A stretch of DNA of 64,000 bases from Bryopsis sp. KO-2023. Its lineage: Eukaryota > Chlorophyta > Ulvophyceae > Bryopsidales > Bryopsidaceae. Shown piece by piece: positions 1 to 16,211 of the stretch. Each line of letters starts with the position of its first letter. Positions within the stretch are counted from its first letter, which is position 1. The notes below the pieces were generated by a model. That model searched no databases and was not told the DNA's origin. It saw only the letters and a list, made by a program, of their open reading frames with translations. A program made the position numbers and the translations under genes. The stretch is from contig BSYQ01000010.1 in NCBI GenBank assembly GCA_030272585.1, positions 4,650,001-4,714,000 on the forward strand. The letters run 5' to 3'.

Positions 1-2796
1 ATATCGCATTCCAGATTGTTCCTGAGAGTCTTCGCTAGGGCCTCCACTTCTTTGTACTCTCGCAATTTTCCTGCCTCCTCTCCTGGTCCAGGTCGATACT
101 GCAAAAAGGAAAAACATTTGAACGGCTTCCTACACAAACAGATCCTTTCCAAGGCTGGAGCAAAAAAAAGAAGCACAATCAAACCTGTGATGGCGTGTGC
201 ATCTGCGAGTAGCCATTGGGGGCGTAACCACCTCCTCGAGAAGATCCTTGAGATCCCTGGCCTTGTTCGGCAATCTCCATCCCAGTTGGACGCCATGATT
301 CTGCCAAAACATGGGGGGCCAGAAAGAAAATGATTCACAAGAACGATGAGAAATTCGATCGCTGCCAGAAATTTTCTTACCTTCCTCGCAAGCGCTGTGG
401 AGTATCTGGTATTTCTTTCTTGCAGCGATTTCGAAGCGATCTTTCAACCACTTTTGGTCAGAAGCCTGGCCATTGTTCAACCGTGCTGCAAGGAAGTAAG
501 ATGACAGCATAGAAATGCATGCATAGGCCCAACAAGAATTCGATCGGGAACGAGAGCAAAACACTTACCCAACAGAAGAAAGGCCAGTTGCAGGACTGGG
601 GGTGGGCCATCCGGTTGGAGCAGTGTCCCCTCCACCATTCCAGATTGTCTCGTTTTTGTGAGGGAAAAATAGTTTTCGAACACCCTCCCCAGCAACTCCT
701 GGACGTCCACAACTTGAATTGTTCGGTCTTTTTCTGTACATTCATTTTGAATTGGCATACAAATGGATCGGGGACAAATTCATGGAACTTCTGGTGGAGG
801 TTACCTTGCATTCTCTCCCAATTTGCCTTAGCTCGGTCATTTCGTGTTCGCACAATCCCCTTTCATCTGCACCCACAAAGGTCATCATCTCAAGCAAACA
901 AATCACTGCCAGGCTCACTCATTTGCACAGAGAAATAAGTACCTCTTTGCTGGATCAGGGTTGTGTACTCTTGCAAGACAAGCTCCAGGCAGTCCACCGT
1001 GCAAGTTCGTACATCAGGTCTGCAAACACAGCCACACAGAACAATCAGCCAACGAATCTGCTGCCACAGTCAAGCAGCACATCAAAGGAAATTCACTGCT
1101 CACCTCAGCACCCATTTTAGATGGGCCAGCAGTGTATACCCTGAGCGGATCTTGTACAATTGGGCAAACTCCTCTAGGAGCCATTTCCAAGGCCCCTCCA
1201 ATACAAGCTTCGAGGAACCACAGCTTCCCACCTTCATGGCGGTGTTTAAGAGGCACTCGTACAACTGGGAAACACAACGCTGATTCAAACCATCAGCAAC
1301 ATACAATAACAACAGCTCCTCTTCGCTTCTGTTGGTGTCCCGTACCATGTAGGGGCTCACTCGGACATTGGGCGTAGGGGTGGTCACCTCGACAGGGGTT
1401 ACCGGCCGGTGGGGAGCTGTGGGGACAGGGTTTTGGTCGTGAAAGTCTTCAACAGAGATGAATGTTGTTCCCATTCTTTTGCTGCAAGCGTCACATTTAA
1501 TTTTCAGCAAATAACGTCTCCAATGTTGGATGAGAAAATGTACCACTCACACAAGGCCCGTAGGGTAAAAGCAGAGGCTTTGTCAATGTCCAGTCAGCGA
1601 CTTACCCATCCCTGAGGTGGAAGAGTTCCACTGGTACCGAATCACTCCTGGTAGAGTTTCGTTGCCATCTCTTTTTGCTCTTTCCCCAGCCTTTCCTCTT
1701 GCGAAATGGAAAGCAAAAGGTACGCTTGCCATCCTGTAGATGTGGTTCAGTGGGGTTGAAGCCACCCTGAAAACGAGGCCAAGGTCGATCCTTCAGATCA
1801 GGAATCTTCACAAGAAAGGACGTATCGGGTGGAATATCGGCAGAGCAATGTCCATGGATGAAGGAGGTATCACACTGGGGGTTTACCGGTGGTGATGCAG
1901 GGAGCCGCCCCGTTGCAACACAGATGTTGTCCTCGAACAACTGGACCACCACCCGGGATAGACTGCCATGGGTGATAAATTCCCCATCGTGACTGACATG
2001 GGAAGGGCGGCGATTGGAATTCAGGGCCACTTGAAAGTACGCCCCTGGAGTATCGTGGAGGAATCGTTTTTTGTCGATTGGTTCAGCATCAGGCAAGCAA
2101 CAATGGCTTAAAGTGTTGCTGTTGCGGGAGAAGTAAACCAAGGTTTTGCACTCACCAGATGCCTCATGAGAGACGCATATGCTCTCAGTGGCTTCTGGGT
2201 TCCTCTTGGTTGGCCTCCTGGTGATCCTCCTCAAAAAACATGTCCCTTTTGCAGGGTCGAAACCCTGGAACTTGACGCGCAGTCGTGGTGGTGCATCATC
2301 CATTGGCCACCCTGGACCTGTTGCCTCGCTCTGAGGTCCTGAATGGGGCTGTGGGGGGCACTGAGGGGGGCAATTGACAGTCCATGGCTCGTCAGCTGTA
2401 GGATTGGCGGGCGTGTCATTCCTGAAAACAGAAGAGATACTCGGCCACCTGTAGATGAGAGCTGGTCATTCAGGCTGGAAATCGTGTGTCCACATACTCA
2501 CCATGCGATGACTTGGGAGCTTTTGTGATCTTTTCCCCCGGGGACGGCTTCGTTTGCCTTCAGCATGATACCATCCACGTCCAGGGCAGACTTCAACGTT
2601 CGGCATCCGTCTGCAATGAACTTTTTTGCCTCCTCCTTGCCCTGCATGCTGGCCTGCATGCAGAGTTGGACGCAGCCCTGCGTAGCACCCAACCAGTCTT
2701 TGGACACCAAAGAGCCAATCCAGCGATTCATGTACATCAATCGCCCCACTCCCAGTTCGGGCAAAACACAAGCGGCCACAATATACCCCTTTTCAG
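1..2796 (-). CDS. Partial multi-exon gene, plant-type protein of unknown function with C2-like N-terminal part (3' end off window)
   Basis: At least nine exons join in phase on the minus strand. In reading order they include 2796-2499, 2417-2158, about 2054-1605, 1424-1102, about 1020-946, about 867-806, 692-568, about 485-381, about 301-190 and about 98-1, where the frame stays open to the window edge. The early part (near 2300-1800) is beta-rich and C2-like. The middle is helical, with motifs EEELLLLYVADGLNQR, GPWKWLLEEFAQLYK and RVFENYFSLTKTRQSG. From memory these resemble a land-plant family of unknown function (the At4g24610/At5g65440 type), distantly reminiscent of MUN-domain proteins. 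That assignment is tentative and no enzymatic motif is visible. The true start lies upstream of 2796: an open segment near 2820-2870 (LPREDAWTRFLAYE) may be another exon but does not join in phase. The exon chain is well supported; the identity is weak. Confidence 0.6.
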
Positions 2797-5736
2797 CTGC
2801 ATCTTTACCTCGTAAGCCAGGAACCTTGTCCAAGCATCCTCTCTGGGCAAGCGGACTGCCCCTTGCGTTGGTGTGGGATTCTGGTGGCGGTGCGCAAGGT
2901 TTCCTGAACCCCATCGCGAAGGTCCAGGTCGAGGGGGAGGGACTGTTGGACCCTGGGGGGGAAGCCTGCAGGGAGTGGGTGGTGGCAAGCTCCTCTGCCC
3001 GAGTAAGACGGGTCCTGCATGCAGCACATGCACCAAGGTATCAATACACTCAAGGTGATGGTTTGACATCAAAAATCGTGTCCATCACCCCTGACCCAGT
3101 GTTGACCCATATTTGACTGTTGACCCACATTTGACTAGGGTTTCAACCCAGTGACCTGGTCTGATCCAACAATGCTTCGATGAGGTGCAGGGGCCTCTAC
3201 CCCAATCCCACCAACGGGTGCATGCACAAGGTCTTTCCATCATCACTGTGTTCTTACCATATTGTGATGAGCAGCCGAGGGCCCCACATCTGCTACTTGT
3301 GGGCGGAGTTCGTTCCACCGGCATTGGCATTTCCACAGATGCTCCTTTGATCATCCAGTAGAAGAAAAAGATGCAGGTGTGGGGTCTGGTGGAGGCCAAA
3401 GGCCTAATATGCCCTCATGGGGCTGACCCAACCTAACTAGAGCTAACTTCCAACTGTATTGGGGCTCCATGGCAGTTCACAACCGCACCATCGATTGCTC
3501 CCAACAGAAGTCACAACCAACAGATGGTCTTAGGACAACCAGTGGAATCAGTACAAACTGTGAATCGATTCTTGATTGTGCTGGAAGAGATTGCTGGAAG
3601 AAAATTGGACCAACTAGTGAGCAGCAAATTGTACAAAATTGCAAGAGAGTAGTGATTTGCAAAAGTATTTTCGTGCAGATTTGTTGAGCGCAAGAAGCGC
3701 AGTGAAAAATGAATCACGGCACTTTCAAATTTCTGGGGGCTGGAATGGCATAGACCAGTCGATCGCATCCACTTGATTTTCATTCAATCCAGCTTTCAGT
3801 GTTGGGCTTTGATCATCACAAGAGGATGCATTGAATTAAGTGCTGGTTCTCACAATGTTACAGTCTCATGGCTGTGCATGTCTACAAAGCCACCTTATTT
3901 ATTCACATCAGTTGCTGCTGTGAACAAATGAGATGTTCCAGAGCCCAAGAGGACATTGTTGCCAATGACAACTAATGGCAGTTGAATGAGATGAATGGAA
4001 GGCCATGCAAAACGAACCACAGAAAGCGCACGCAGCCGCATGCAACCACTTGCGTCAAGCTGAACGCTGCGCGCTCCTCTCCAGTGGTCCCCCCACGCCT
4101 CTGGTCCAGTTGTTGCTCCACAAGAGAACCTTTCTCGCGCAGGCTTACGCGAGAACTGGGGAGATCAACTCCCCTTGGTCGGAAAGAGCAGTGAGCAACG
4201 AAGCTGCGTTGGGGTAGCGAGGTTTCGAGTGTCATGCATGCAAACTTCACACATCACAGTTATCACTGAAAAAGGATCCTCGTCCCTCTCTGTCACTCCG
4301 AGTTATCGACCCAATACACTGCACCAACCAACGGGATGTTTCCCTGGAAAAACGGACGGGCCAGAAACTTTGGACGCCAACTCCGACGTCGCGGCATGCA
4401 CGGAAATGCAGCAGCCCCAATCATGAAAAGTGAAAAACCTGGTCCATCATCATTCGTGGGATTATAATTCATTGCTGTTGTGTCCACCTACATATTACTC
4501 ATTAAACTCACTGTAGAATCACAGAGGGGCTGTTTGCTTTTCTGAATCAAGTTACAACATTCCCCCCCCCCTCCCCAATGGAGTTTTAGGTCAGTTGTTG
4601 GTTTGTGGAGGCGTATCATCTGCAATATTTGGGATGGTTTTTCAATCTAGCGACGGATATGTTGGATAAAGCGATGAAAGAAAAATGCTTTGTCAAGTCA
4701 ATGCAGTTGGGGTGGATGAGAGAGTTTTTAGCTGATGTATTGTGTGCATGTAAAGGAAGGAAATAGTGATTTCAGCGCATGAACATTCCAAATCATCTGA
4801 CACTCACAATTTCTTAACCAAATGGACAAATCCTTGCTGATGTATGCTATCCACATTTTGGTGCTTGTCTAAAGAATCCTGAGGGATGTGGTGCCTATCT
4901 GATGCCTGAGAATCAATGTGGTGGAGTTTGTTTCACGTATTCTCGCATCCAGCGATTGATTTTTCAAACCACCTCCACGCAAATCCGGATGCTAGCCGGG
5001 AAGCCAATCAAAACGTTCTTTGTAAATGGAACTAAAGAAGTTTATAAATGTCAAAACATGTCAATCAGTTGCCTTGATATGATAATAATTATTCATGACA
5101 TGACCTCGGGCTGTTGGCAACACGCATTGAGCACAGGAGGCTCACTATGAATTGAAGCATTTTGACATTCGCCCCAGCAACCAAAGAGAGGAAGAGGACC
5201 ATCACCAGGTCTCAACATCATTTTTTGGACTAGATATAGGGAAGCCCCCTTGATCCAGACGAGATATCTAATTTTGTTAGGAACAAGGAAAACTGGTGCC
5301 TGTGGATGGCCAGTATCCATGTTTTCTTCAAGCACCACAATGAGGTAGCTTTATGTGTTTCGAGGGGATTACTAAACAAAATTTTCTTTTCGCTTGACCG
5401 GGGAGAGGAGGGGGGGGGATTGGCATCAAGAAAATACAATCGTTACTTTTTCGGAAATTGAGCTCTCTTTTCTGTGCTGTTGGGGATGTGGATGGAAGGC
5501 AAGATTAAATTTATCTTCACTACAGCACATCAGCAACAAATGAAAAGACCCAAGGTGGTCTGTCCTGGACTTCCAGGACTCGCTCAGGAACAATCCGATT
5601 TTTTTTCTTTCTTTTTTTCCCTTTCGTCTCACTACCAGAAAAAAAATATCTGGAGCTTCACACACAGAATAAAATAATAACACTCGTTCAGAAATATATC
5701 CCCTGCAACGATTTAAAAAACATGATTGGACGAACA
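2797..5736. other. Region without a supported gene
   Basis: No open frame here joins into a convincing protein. 5' exons of the leftmost gene probably lie in the first part. Around 3090-3140 there is a short degenerate tandem repeat of TTGACCCAYATTTGACT. A GC-richer stretch at 4000-4250 could hold a promoter or a first exon. A 10-base C run lies at 4562-4571. Confidence 0.4.
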
Positions 5737-9313
<3,577 letters not shown>

Positions 9314-9984
9314 GGGTTTGGCGTCGTCATCGTTACACCACCTTCCTGCGAGATTCCCCTTGGCGCACCGATCGACGACCCCCTCGTCCTGACGGCCAAG
9401 GGAAATAATTGCGACTGACGTTAGAGATCATTTTCTCTGAATTTCTCTGTTGGGCTTATGAGTACATAGCATTGTGTTGGCAGATTGAAGGACCTGGGTT
9501 GTATGTTTGCTTTCTCTGTGAGATATCAGTGTCTGGATGTTGATTGCCCTGTTCGGATTTTTCAGGTTGATTGAGTGTGAGACTGGGGTCCATCGTCAGT
9601 CATAAAGGAATCGATACAGTTTGGGGGTGTAAACCAGTTTGGGGACTGTGCATATTCTGGAATCCAAATCTCCATGACAGTCATACGTTTCTGTTTAAAG
9701 CCATCCACAGTCTGGATCCCAACACCCTAGTTCTTCCCTAATCAAATACAAATTTCAATTGGAAACACACATACAAAATTCAAAGTCATACAAAAAAATG
9801 TCAATCTGTGAAGCCCCCCCAAAGAGTCATCTGTCCACCAGGTTGTGCCTGCAGAGCACACATTCGCAACAATATTAGTGTGCCGAGTGTCAGAAAAAAA
9901 TAATATGTTTCTTTCCTGGAGATAACATGGATAATTTTCTTTTTTCTGGGCTGGGAATATCAAGGTTTTGCTTGTCATGTCATC
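9314..9984. other. Intergenic region between PRA1 gene and RNF121-like gene
   Basis: Both flanking genes are on the minus strand, so this stretch should hold the 3' end of the PRA1 gene and the promoter of the RNF121-like gene. No further open frame or RNA gene is supported. Confidence 0.5.
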
Positions 9985-11167
9985 TCACCAGGCCGAAGCC
10001 ACTCTTGCCTTCAGTTTTGGAACCCTGCAGCTTGCATGAGCAATCCACAGACCATTCCCTGTTGGAAGAAAAACCACCGCTCAGCAAATGACTTCATCAT
10101 TAAAAAAAAATCCCTCTTTGAAAAATGGGAAATACAGCAAGTAATGCAGCAAGTGGCATTCTTGAGGAGGGGGGAATCTCTTACCTAGGATGGTGGCCCA
10201 GGCCATGGTCTTGTGGGCTGAGCTCAAGGACATGAGCACAAACCCTAGACAGAAAAGCCCCAATTGAAATTGCCATCTCGGAGCCCCACAAATCCTTACT
10301 GCTGCTCCGGAGCGGGGATTTCTGACCAAAACGGAGCCTCATGTCACTCTCAGCCGAATTCACTCAAGAAAAACAATGAAAACGACAACTAAGTTTAGCC
10401 AAAAACAGAAGGAAATTGCCGGGGTGGTTGAAAAAAATATTCCTCAGCAGCTTGGCGGCTATGACAATACTCACCTGCTTGTGTGGTGGACCACCCCAAA
10501 CTTTGTGGCCAGCTCAGGACTGATCGACTTAATCACAGCAGTCAAATGCTCACTGGTGCAGCCACAAGAAAAGAAAGACAAAACCATGTCACTTCTACAG
10601 AAAACAAAATAACAGAAAAGGCCATTGATTCAATGCTTTCAGATATAATTTCTGACTAAGACTAACATTCCTGCGGTTGTGATTAATTTTGGGATATTCA
10701 AGATGTTCACATTTGCCCACAGAGTAAATTTGTTTGAAATGTGTTGGAAAGCTGATTGCAACAAATTAATTCATTAACTCTAATTCACCTTAAAAACCCG
10801 GCCAGGGAATCATTGAAGGTCAAGAACGCCAACAAGCAGCTCAGAATTCCAATCAAAGCCAGGGGATTGCCCAGAAACAATGCGCCAAAAACAGCAACCA
10901 AAACAAGAAGGTAATTCGATCGATAGTAATACACGTTGCATTTCACACGCGATTGCCACTCCTTCTGATTCTTGACCGGCCCGAAACGACCAAAAAAATC
11001 ATTCGGAGATCGAGGCTTTTCCTTCCAGTCGACCTAATGCAAAACAGAGCCAACCCACAGTTGGTTTCAGTGGATTTGATTCCAAGCCAACATGAAACCT
11101 CATCAGCCCACCAGACCTGTCGTAAATGCTCCACCAGTTCTGCGATGGTTACTTTTGTCCAATCCAT
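9985..11167 (-). CDS. PRA1 family protein (prenylated Rab acceptor)
   Basis: Five exons: 11167-11117, about 11032-10797, about 10546-10478, about 10325-10190 and about 10057-9985. The start MDWTKVTIAELVEHLRQ is followed by VDWKEKPRSPNDFFGRF. Next comes the PRA1 hallmark KCNVYYYRSNYLLVLV and the first hydrophobic hairpin (ALFLGNPLALIGI). A middle linker and the second hydrophobic pair (WQFQLGLFCLGFVLMSL, MAWATIL) follow, and the protein ends HASCRVPKLKARVASAW. The arrangement matches plant and algal PRA1 proteins, small four-helix membrane proteins of ER/Golgi/endosomes that bind prenylated Rab GTPases and shape membranes. The first intron appears to use a GTCTGG donor, a weaker 5' splice site than the others; the VDW start of exon 2 fixes the junction. 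All other junctions are canonical and in phase. Confidence 0.93.
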
Positions 11168-13242
11168 GCTAATACTTTCGACACAAACGTTCAACAAAAA
11201 CAAGAAAAGAGTAGGATCAAAGGAAGGTGTGGGCCTTTCTAATGCTGCTGTGCGATGATCTGACTGTTGCTCGGAAACTATCAGGAAGCTGTAGGAATGC
11301 CATAATACAGCTGTCCCAGACACAGGTTCTGCATAGACATGACTTGATCCAGTAAAGGTTCAACTGTGTGTTCGCTCAAGATCAATGCTTTATTTTTCTC
11401 TTGAAAAGTATTGCACCGAGGTTGAGCAGCCCATCCACTGCGCAGATGAGTGATATGGGCCGCAGTAATGTTTGTGTTGATAATTGTTCGGGATGCCTGG
11501 GGTAACCCAACAGTCTTAAATGCTTGGAGATATTTTGCACCCAAGGTCAGTAGACAGACCCCCACATCAGCCACATTCATTAACAGCAGGCGACACCTGG
11601 TTTTTTTTCCCTTCTTCTTTTCATGCTCTCTTCTCACCCCCCGTTCGTTCTTTTTTAATATCAATCATCGTCAAAAATTCGTGTGTTGTGGATCTTTCTT
11701 CCAGTTGGGTGCTGAACCACCCCTTGGCTCTCGAAAGAAAAAGTCTATTCATCAAGTGGCAAATAAATCTCAATCTGACATACCTACCCTTGATTCACCC
11801 CTTCCCCCCCCCCAAAAAAAAAAAGAAACAAACAAAAACAAAGACGAAAAAAGAACAAACACAGTAGAAACATAACCATCTCTTGCACACCCGGTTAATA
11901 AAAGTGAGGCCCCCCCTTCCCCCCACCCCCCGTTTTCCGAAAAAATGCGTTGTATATCCTTTTTTTGTCTCTCTCTCTTATAATTCTTGCTTAGGCTTAC
12001 ATGAACGTCTCTCGATTTTCTTCTCGGATGACGGCCTTGGTTATAAGGTCCGCTCAAAACTGGAACCCTCACTTTAACGCAAACCAAACTCCAAAACCAA
12101 ATCCACACATCGATCTTCACAGACGGCAGTGTATTTGTGCCGTCAATTTTTTTTATATATAATTTTTTTTTCCCACCGACTTTTTCTTTTGTTTTTTTTT
12201 CTCCCCCAAAACCCCATTCTTCTTCTTCTCAAAAAAAAATCAGAAAGAAAGGAAAAAAAAAGAAAAACCTTGGCGACTCTTTTTTCTATTTTCTTCCCCA
12301 TTTCCTCTAAACTGACCGAATTAAAAAAAAAAAAACGCCTCAACAGTGGGCCAAGGTAATTTTCACAGCAATGCACCATCCTGTTTTCTCTCACCTGAAA
12401 TGATGTCTGTTTTGTTTCTCACCCTTTTTGCTTTGACTTCCCCCCTTTTTCTTTTTTTTTTTCTCCTTTCAAATTGTATTAACTCAAACGATTTTTTTCC
12501 CTTGGTCTTTCTTTTTTTTTTCCTGGAAATATCTCAAAACCTATTCCAATGAACAGAGTTCAAAATATTCTATCAGAGGCCCACCCGACCTGAAGCCTTA
12601 GTATCAGCATTTTTTTTCTTCATTGCACCAAACGTCACAACGATAAAAAAATGTTTTTTAAGAAAAGAAAAAAAAACACAAAACAAAACAAAATCAAAGG
12701 CCCATATATTTCTCTTCCCCGCCCCCCCCCTTCTCCCCCCTAAAATCAAACAATGGACTCCCCATACACCCACCAAAAGCTAATCATCCTAGAATATTTT
12801 TCTTTTCTTTTCTTTTTTGTGTGTTTCTTTTTGTTTTTTTCTCTCTCTCTTCTTCTTCTTCTTCTCCCCATTCCATCCAAACTGAAAATCCAAGACCTCA
12901 TCGCATATTGTCCAATACAAATACAATCATACAAAGAAAAGGGCCCAACAGATCGAGCTCTCCACGCACAGCCCATCCCCAACCCTCCCCCTTTCTCATG
13001 AAACACAAGCAACGCCACATCTAGCTCAGATGGGCCGTCGCGAAAACAAAAACACCTACATAGGTCAATAGCATCCTATTGTCTATACCCTACTTGAAAC
13101 TCAAATTCCACCAACCACGACACCGCACATCATCCCAATCGAAGCCTCCATCCTCCCCAAGCGTTAATTTCTGTCGAACGACCATTTTTGCTGCTCAACA
13201 GGATACTTATCCCTTCAATGAGGGCATACCATGCCAGATCAA
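11168..13242. repeat. Low-complexity, polypyrimidine/poly-T rich intergenic region
   Basis: About 2 kb between the PRA1 start and the 3' end of the DEG-like gene. From about 11,590 to 13,000 the + strand is dominated by T and C runs (CCCCCCCCCC then A-runs near 11,806-11,824; T-runs at 12,150-12,560; CTCTCTCTTCTTCTTCTTC near 12,840-12,864). Long open frames on both strands are Phe/Leu/Lys-rich translations of these runs and are not genes. No RNA gene is recognised. Confidence 0.6.
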
Positions 13243-15988
13243 TCACCGAATGTAACGTCTGACCACTCCTTGGAGCTCTTCAGTCCCAATGACCCCTCCA
13301 GCACCGATGGGGTCATGAAAGCCGACCAGTTTGTGGTCAGAATCCATCAGCACCCCTTTCATTATCCCATCGTCAGTGAAGCTGCTCCGATACGGTTTCC
13401 AGCGGGCTTCATACGATTGGCCCTCTTCCATCAGTACCCCACTTGTCACCATCATTACTCGACCCTTGTGGTTTTCCACATTCAAAATTGCAGCACTCCC
13501 TAAGGATCACCAGATGAGCAATTCACAACTTTTCCATCACCTCTGGGGGGAAAAAAAACCATGAGGGAAAAAAAACATGGGGGAAAAAGGAAAACCATGA
13601 CGGAAAAAAAAAAAACATGGGGGAAAAAAACGTGAGGAAAAACAACAAAAACTCACCATGAATGTTGTCTCCAGAATTGAACTCCACAGGTTTCATACGC
13701 TTGAAGTCCATCCCATCCACTTGCAGGACAGCAATATCGTTCAATTCGTCGTACCCGACCATTCTAGCGATTCTCTTTTCCCCGCTGCTAAAAGAAACTT
13801 TCACTTGGGCTGCATCCTACTCCGACAAACATCCCCGACAAAAAAAAATTTCAAAAAAAAATTATCTCCCACATTCAACTGCACTTAATTTCCTAACGGA
13901 GGCCAACCACACAGTTAATCTGCTTCTGGATACAGAGAAACATTCTTTCAAAAAAAAAAAACCCCGAAAAATGGGGCACCTCCGAAATGCACACAGATTA
14001 ATTTAAAAAGAAAATCTTCTGTGCCAGTTTTCAAAAATCCATTACTCAAAATGCCATTTCTGCACCAACTGCTCTTTTGAAAAACTACGTTCTACCTATC
14101 CAACAAAAAAGCAGCAAAACGACAGTATGCATCAGGGCATAATTGATCATGAAAGATAAAACAGGTGCTACCTTGACAGCTCGGTATGGGGCCACGATAT
14201 GACCCTTGTCATCCCACACCACCCCTGTTTGAGATCCAGTGGCGTACATCCGTGGAAGTCGGGTTTCCCTGCTGTAGCCCACGCCGAACCTCTCAACGCT
14301 CACCACAGAAGGATGCGCTTTTTGCAGCACAGTTTCCGCCACGATGGTCGGCTATATTAAGAAAAAAGAAAAGAAAAAGAAAGTCAGCAGCCAAAAAATC
14401 CATGATGGCTAGGCTGAAAGCCATGCAATCACGGTGGTGGTGGTGGTTGGGAGGAAAGAGTGTTGCAAATGTAACCCACCATTTTTCCCCAAAATTCTTA
14501 TTGCTCAAAACACCGCCAGAGCAAAAATAGTGTTTTTCCTCTCGAAAAAAAAACAAATACAAATACACCAAATAAATACATGGTTTGATGTGTTTACCAA
14601 AACAAAGGGGTAAACTCAGGAAACATGTGAAACCTACCTGCCAATCTGAAATCATTGCAGTTTCGCTAATTTCCGTTTTGGGCAGGGCGTGGGAGTGGTC
14701 TGACATGCGATTGTCAGACGAAAACGCCCCAGTCAGCATTGTGCCCACCAGGATCACAGGAAGCAGCCAGCGAAAAAGAAAAGACAATATCTGTCCAAAC
14801 CAAACCTCAACTATCAGTGGCAAAGTCAAAAAAATGCCCATTGTTTTGCAAGAAACCCTGACTGCTGGCCACAATCGACCATCCTTTCCACAAAAAGTCA
14901 GAACTTTGACGAGATAACACAGTTTCAAAAGAAAGTATTCCACATATTGCTCCTGTGCTTGCGATTCTCCTCTCATTTACACATCCAGAATTCTTCCCCT
15001 GGCTGATGCAATGCCTCGGTTCTGAATGGCCAACAGATGTTGCTATTTCACCTGTCTGATTTTCTCCTTCTTCTTTTGGGGGTCCGAGTGCCGAACGTCC
15101 ACAACGGCTCCATTGTGATTGGGTTTCTTGCCGGATTCCTGCGTGCCCGTGTGCGGTGGAATCACCACAGGATTTACGCAAGCATTCAATCTTGAAAGGC
15201 CACATCTTTGTGGCAGGGCAAGTCCTTGAGATTGAAGAAATGAATGACCTGATAAGGCACAGAGATAAACCAATAGAAAATCCACCAGTGGAAGAATCCA
15301 CAAACTAATCGTTGGGCAGTTGCTGGCCACCAGCTTTCTTTTTCTTCTTTTTCTTTGGGGTGGGTGGGGGTGAGGCAGTTAGTTTCAGGACTTGGAAGCA
15401 TTCTTGAACAGATTTAGTCCATAAATTAGGTATGCACGGTGAAACATACCCCCAAGCAAATTGTAGACTTGGAGATTTTGTGATGACTTCGGTGTGATTT
15501 CAGTCAGACAAAGTGTGATGCTCTCCCATTGGAATTCTAATAGGAAAATGATCACATGACAGAAAAACAAAACCAGGGGTCCACCACCAAAGTCCCTGTA
15601 CAGACTCAGTGCAGCTCAACGGTGTCGCACATATCGACCGAAAGATGAAAATACGAAACGTGCATTCGGAAAACTAGCAACCCCCTCTGCGAGAGAACTC
15701 GGTCAGTTGGAACACAGATTGAACCCGCGATCACCACGACGGGTTTGTGACGAGTTCAGCATGGTAAAAACAGAAAACGCTCGTCGCGCTCGACCCACCA
15801 GCTTTTCTCTTGTACAAGCAAGAAGGAATTTCTGGTTTGGGATCTCTGACGTTTTTCTTCAGGACTCTTCCTGAGCCGTGCAGGCGACCAGGCAACATCG
15901 AGCAACAGTGGTAGTTGTCCGCCAGAGAGGGGTTGAGCACCCCCCTCTGATCGATACGTGAAAACGCAACGGGGCCCAGCTTACTCAT
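13243..15988 (-). CDS. DEG/HtrA-like trypsin-fold protein, probable catalytically inactive pseudoprotease
   Basis: Six exons join in perfect phase: 15988-15799, 15248-15052, 14790-14638, 14351-14172, 13816-13657 and 13499-13243, giving 378 residues. The N-terminus looks like an organelle-targeting extension, followed by a membrane anchor (FRWLLPVILVGTMLTGAF). The protease-like domain starts at VAETVLQKAHPSVVSVE. GSQTGVVWDDKGHIV matches the DegP lead-in, but the segment that should carry the catalytic His reads PYRAV, so His is Arg. The Asp segment is present (YDELNDIAVLQVDG). The active-site GNSGGP segment is replaced by TDDGIMKGVLMDSD, so Ser is gone. This is therefore a DEG-fold protein unlikely to hydrolyse peptides; a structural, regulatory or chaperone role is inference. 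Exon 1 is assigned from its ATG and an exact phase match across a 550-base intron. The transposon lies 145 bases upstream of the ATG. Confidence 0.82.
13545..13650 (+). repeat. Degenerate short tandem repeat in intron of DEG-like gene
   Basis: Several imperfect copies of a unit like ACCATGAGGGAAAAAA lie head to tail within the last intron of the DEG-like gene (13500-13656). They give the sense transcript pyrimidine-rich runs upstream of the acceptor. Confidence 0.7.
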
Positions 15989-16122
15989 CCTCCTTCTGGG
16001 TACCCTGAAACTCTGGCATAGCGAACGGATGTTTCTGCAATTGTGGGTTTTGGAACCAAAGAATCACTTTTTTCGGAATCACGTGACCACTGCCACGTAG
16101 GGAATAAACGTCACAACAGCAA

Positions 16123-16133
16123 CAAGAAAACGA
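16123..16133 (+). repeat. Left target-site duplication of the MULE
   Basis: The 11-base sequence CAAGAAAACGA lies directly outside the left terminal inverted repeat. It is repeated exactly at 25188-25198 outside the right terminus. Mutator-like elements make 9-11 bp duplications. Confidence 0.9.
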
Positions 16134-16211
16134 TGTACCCCCATATCTGCAAATCCCATATCCGACAGTCCCATGTTCGAAAGTCCCGCGAACGCTAAAG
16201 TCCGACATACA
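16134..16211 (+). repeat. Left terminal inverted repeat of the MULE
   Basis: About 75 bases matching the reverse complement of 25093-25187 with a few differences. The right end has one extra internal copy of CATGGGACTGTCGGA, so it is somewhat longer. Confidence 0.85.

Noticed and set aside
11450-13024. Several Phe/Leu/Lys-rich frames on both strands
   Set aside because: They are translations of poly-T, poly-A and CTT runs, without initiation context or splice partners.
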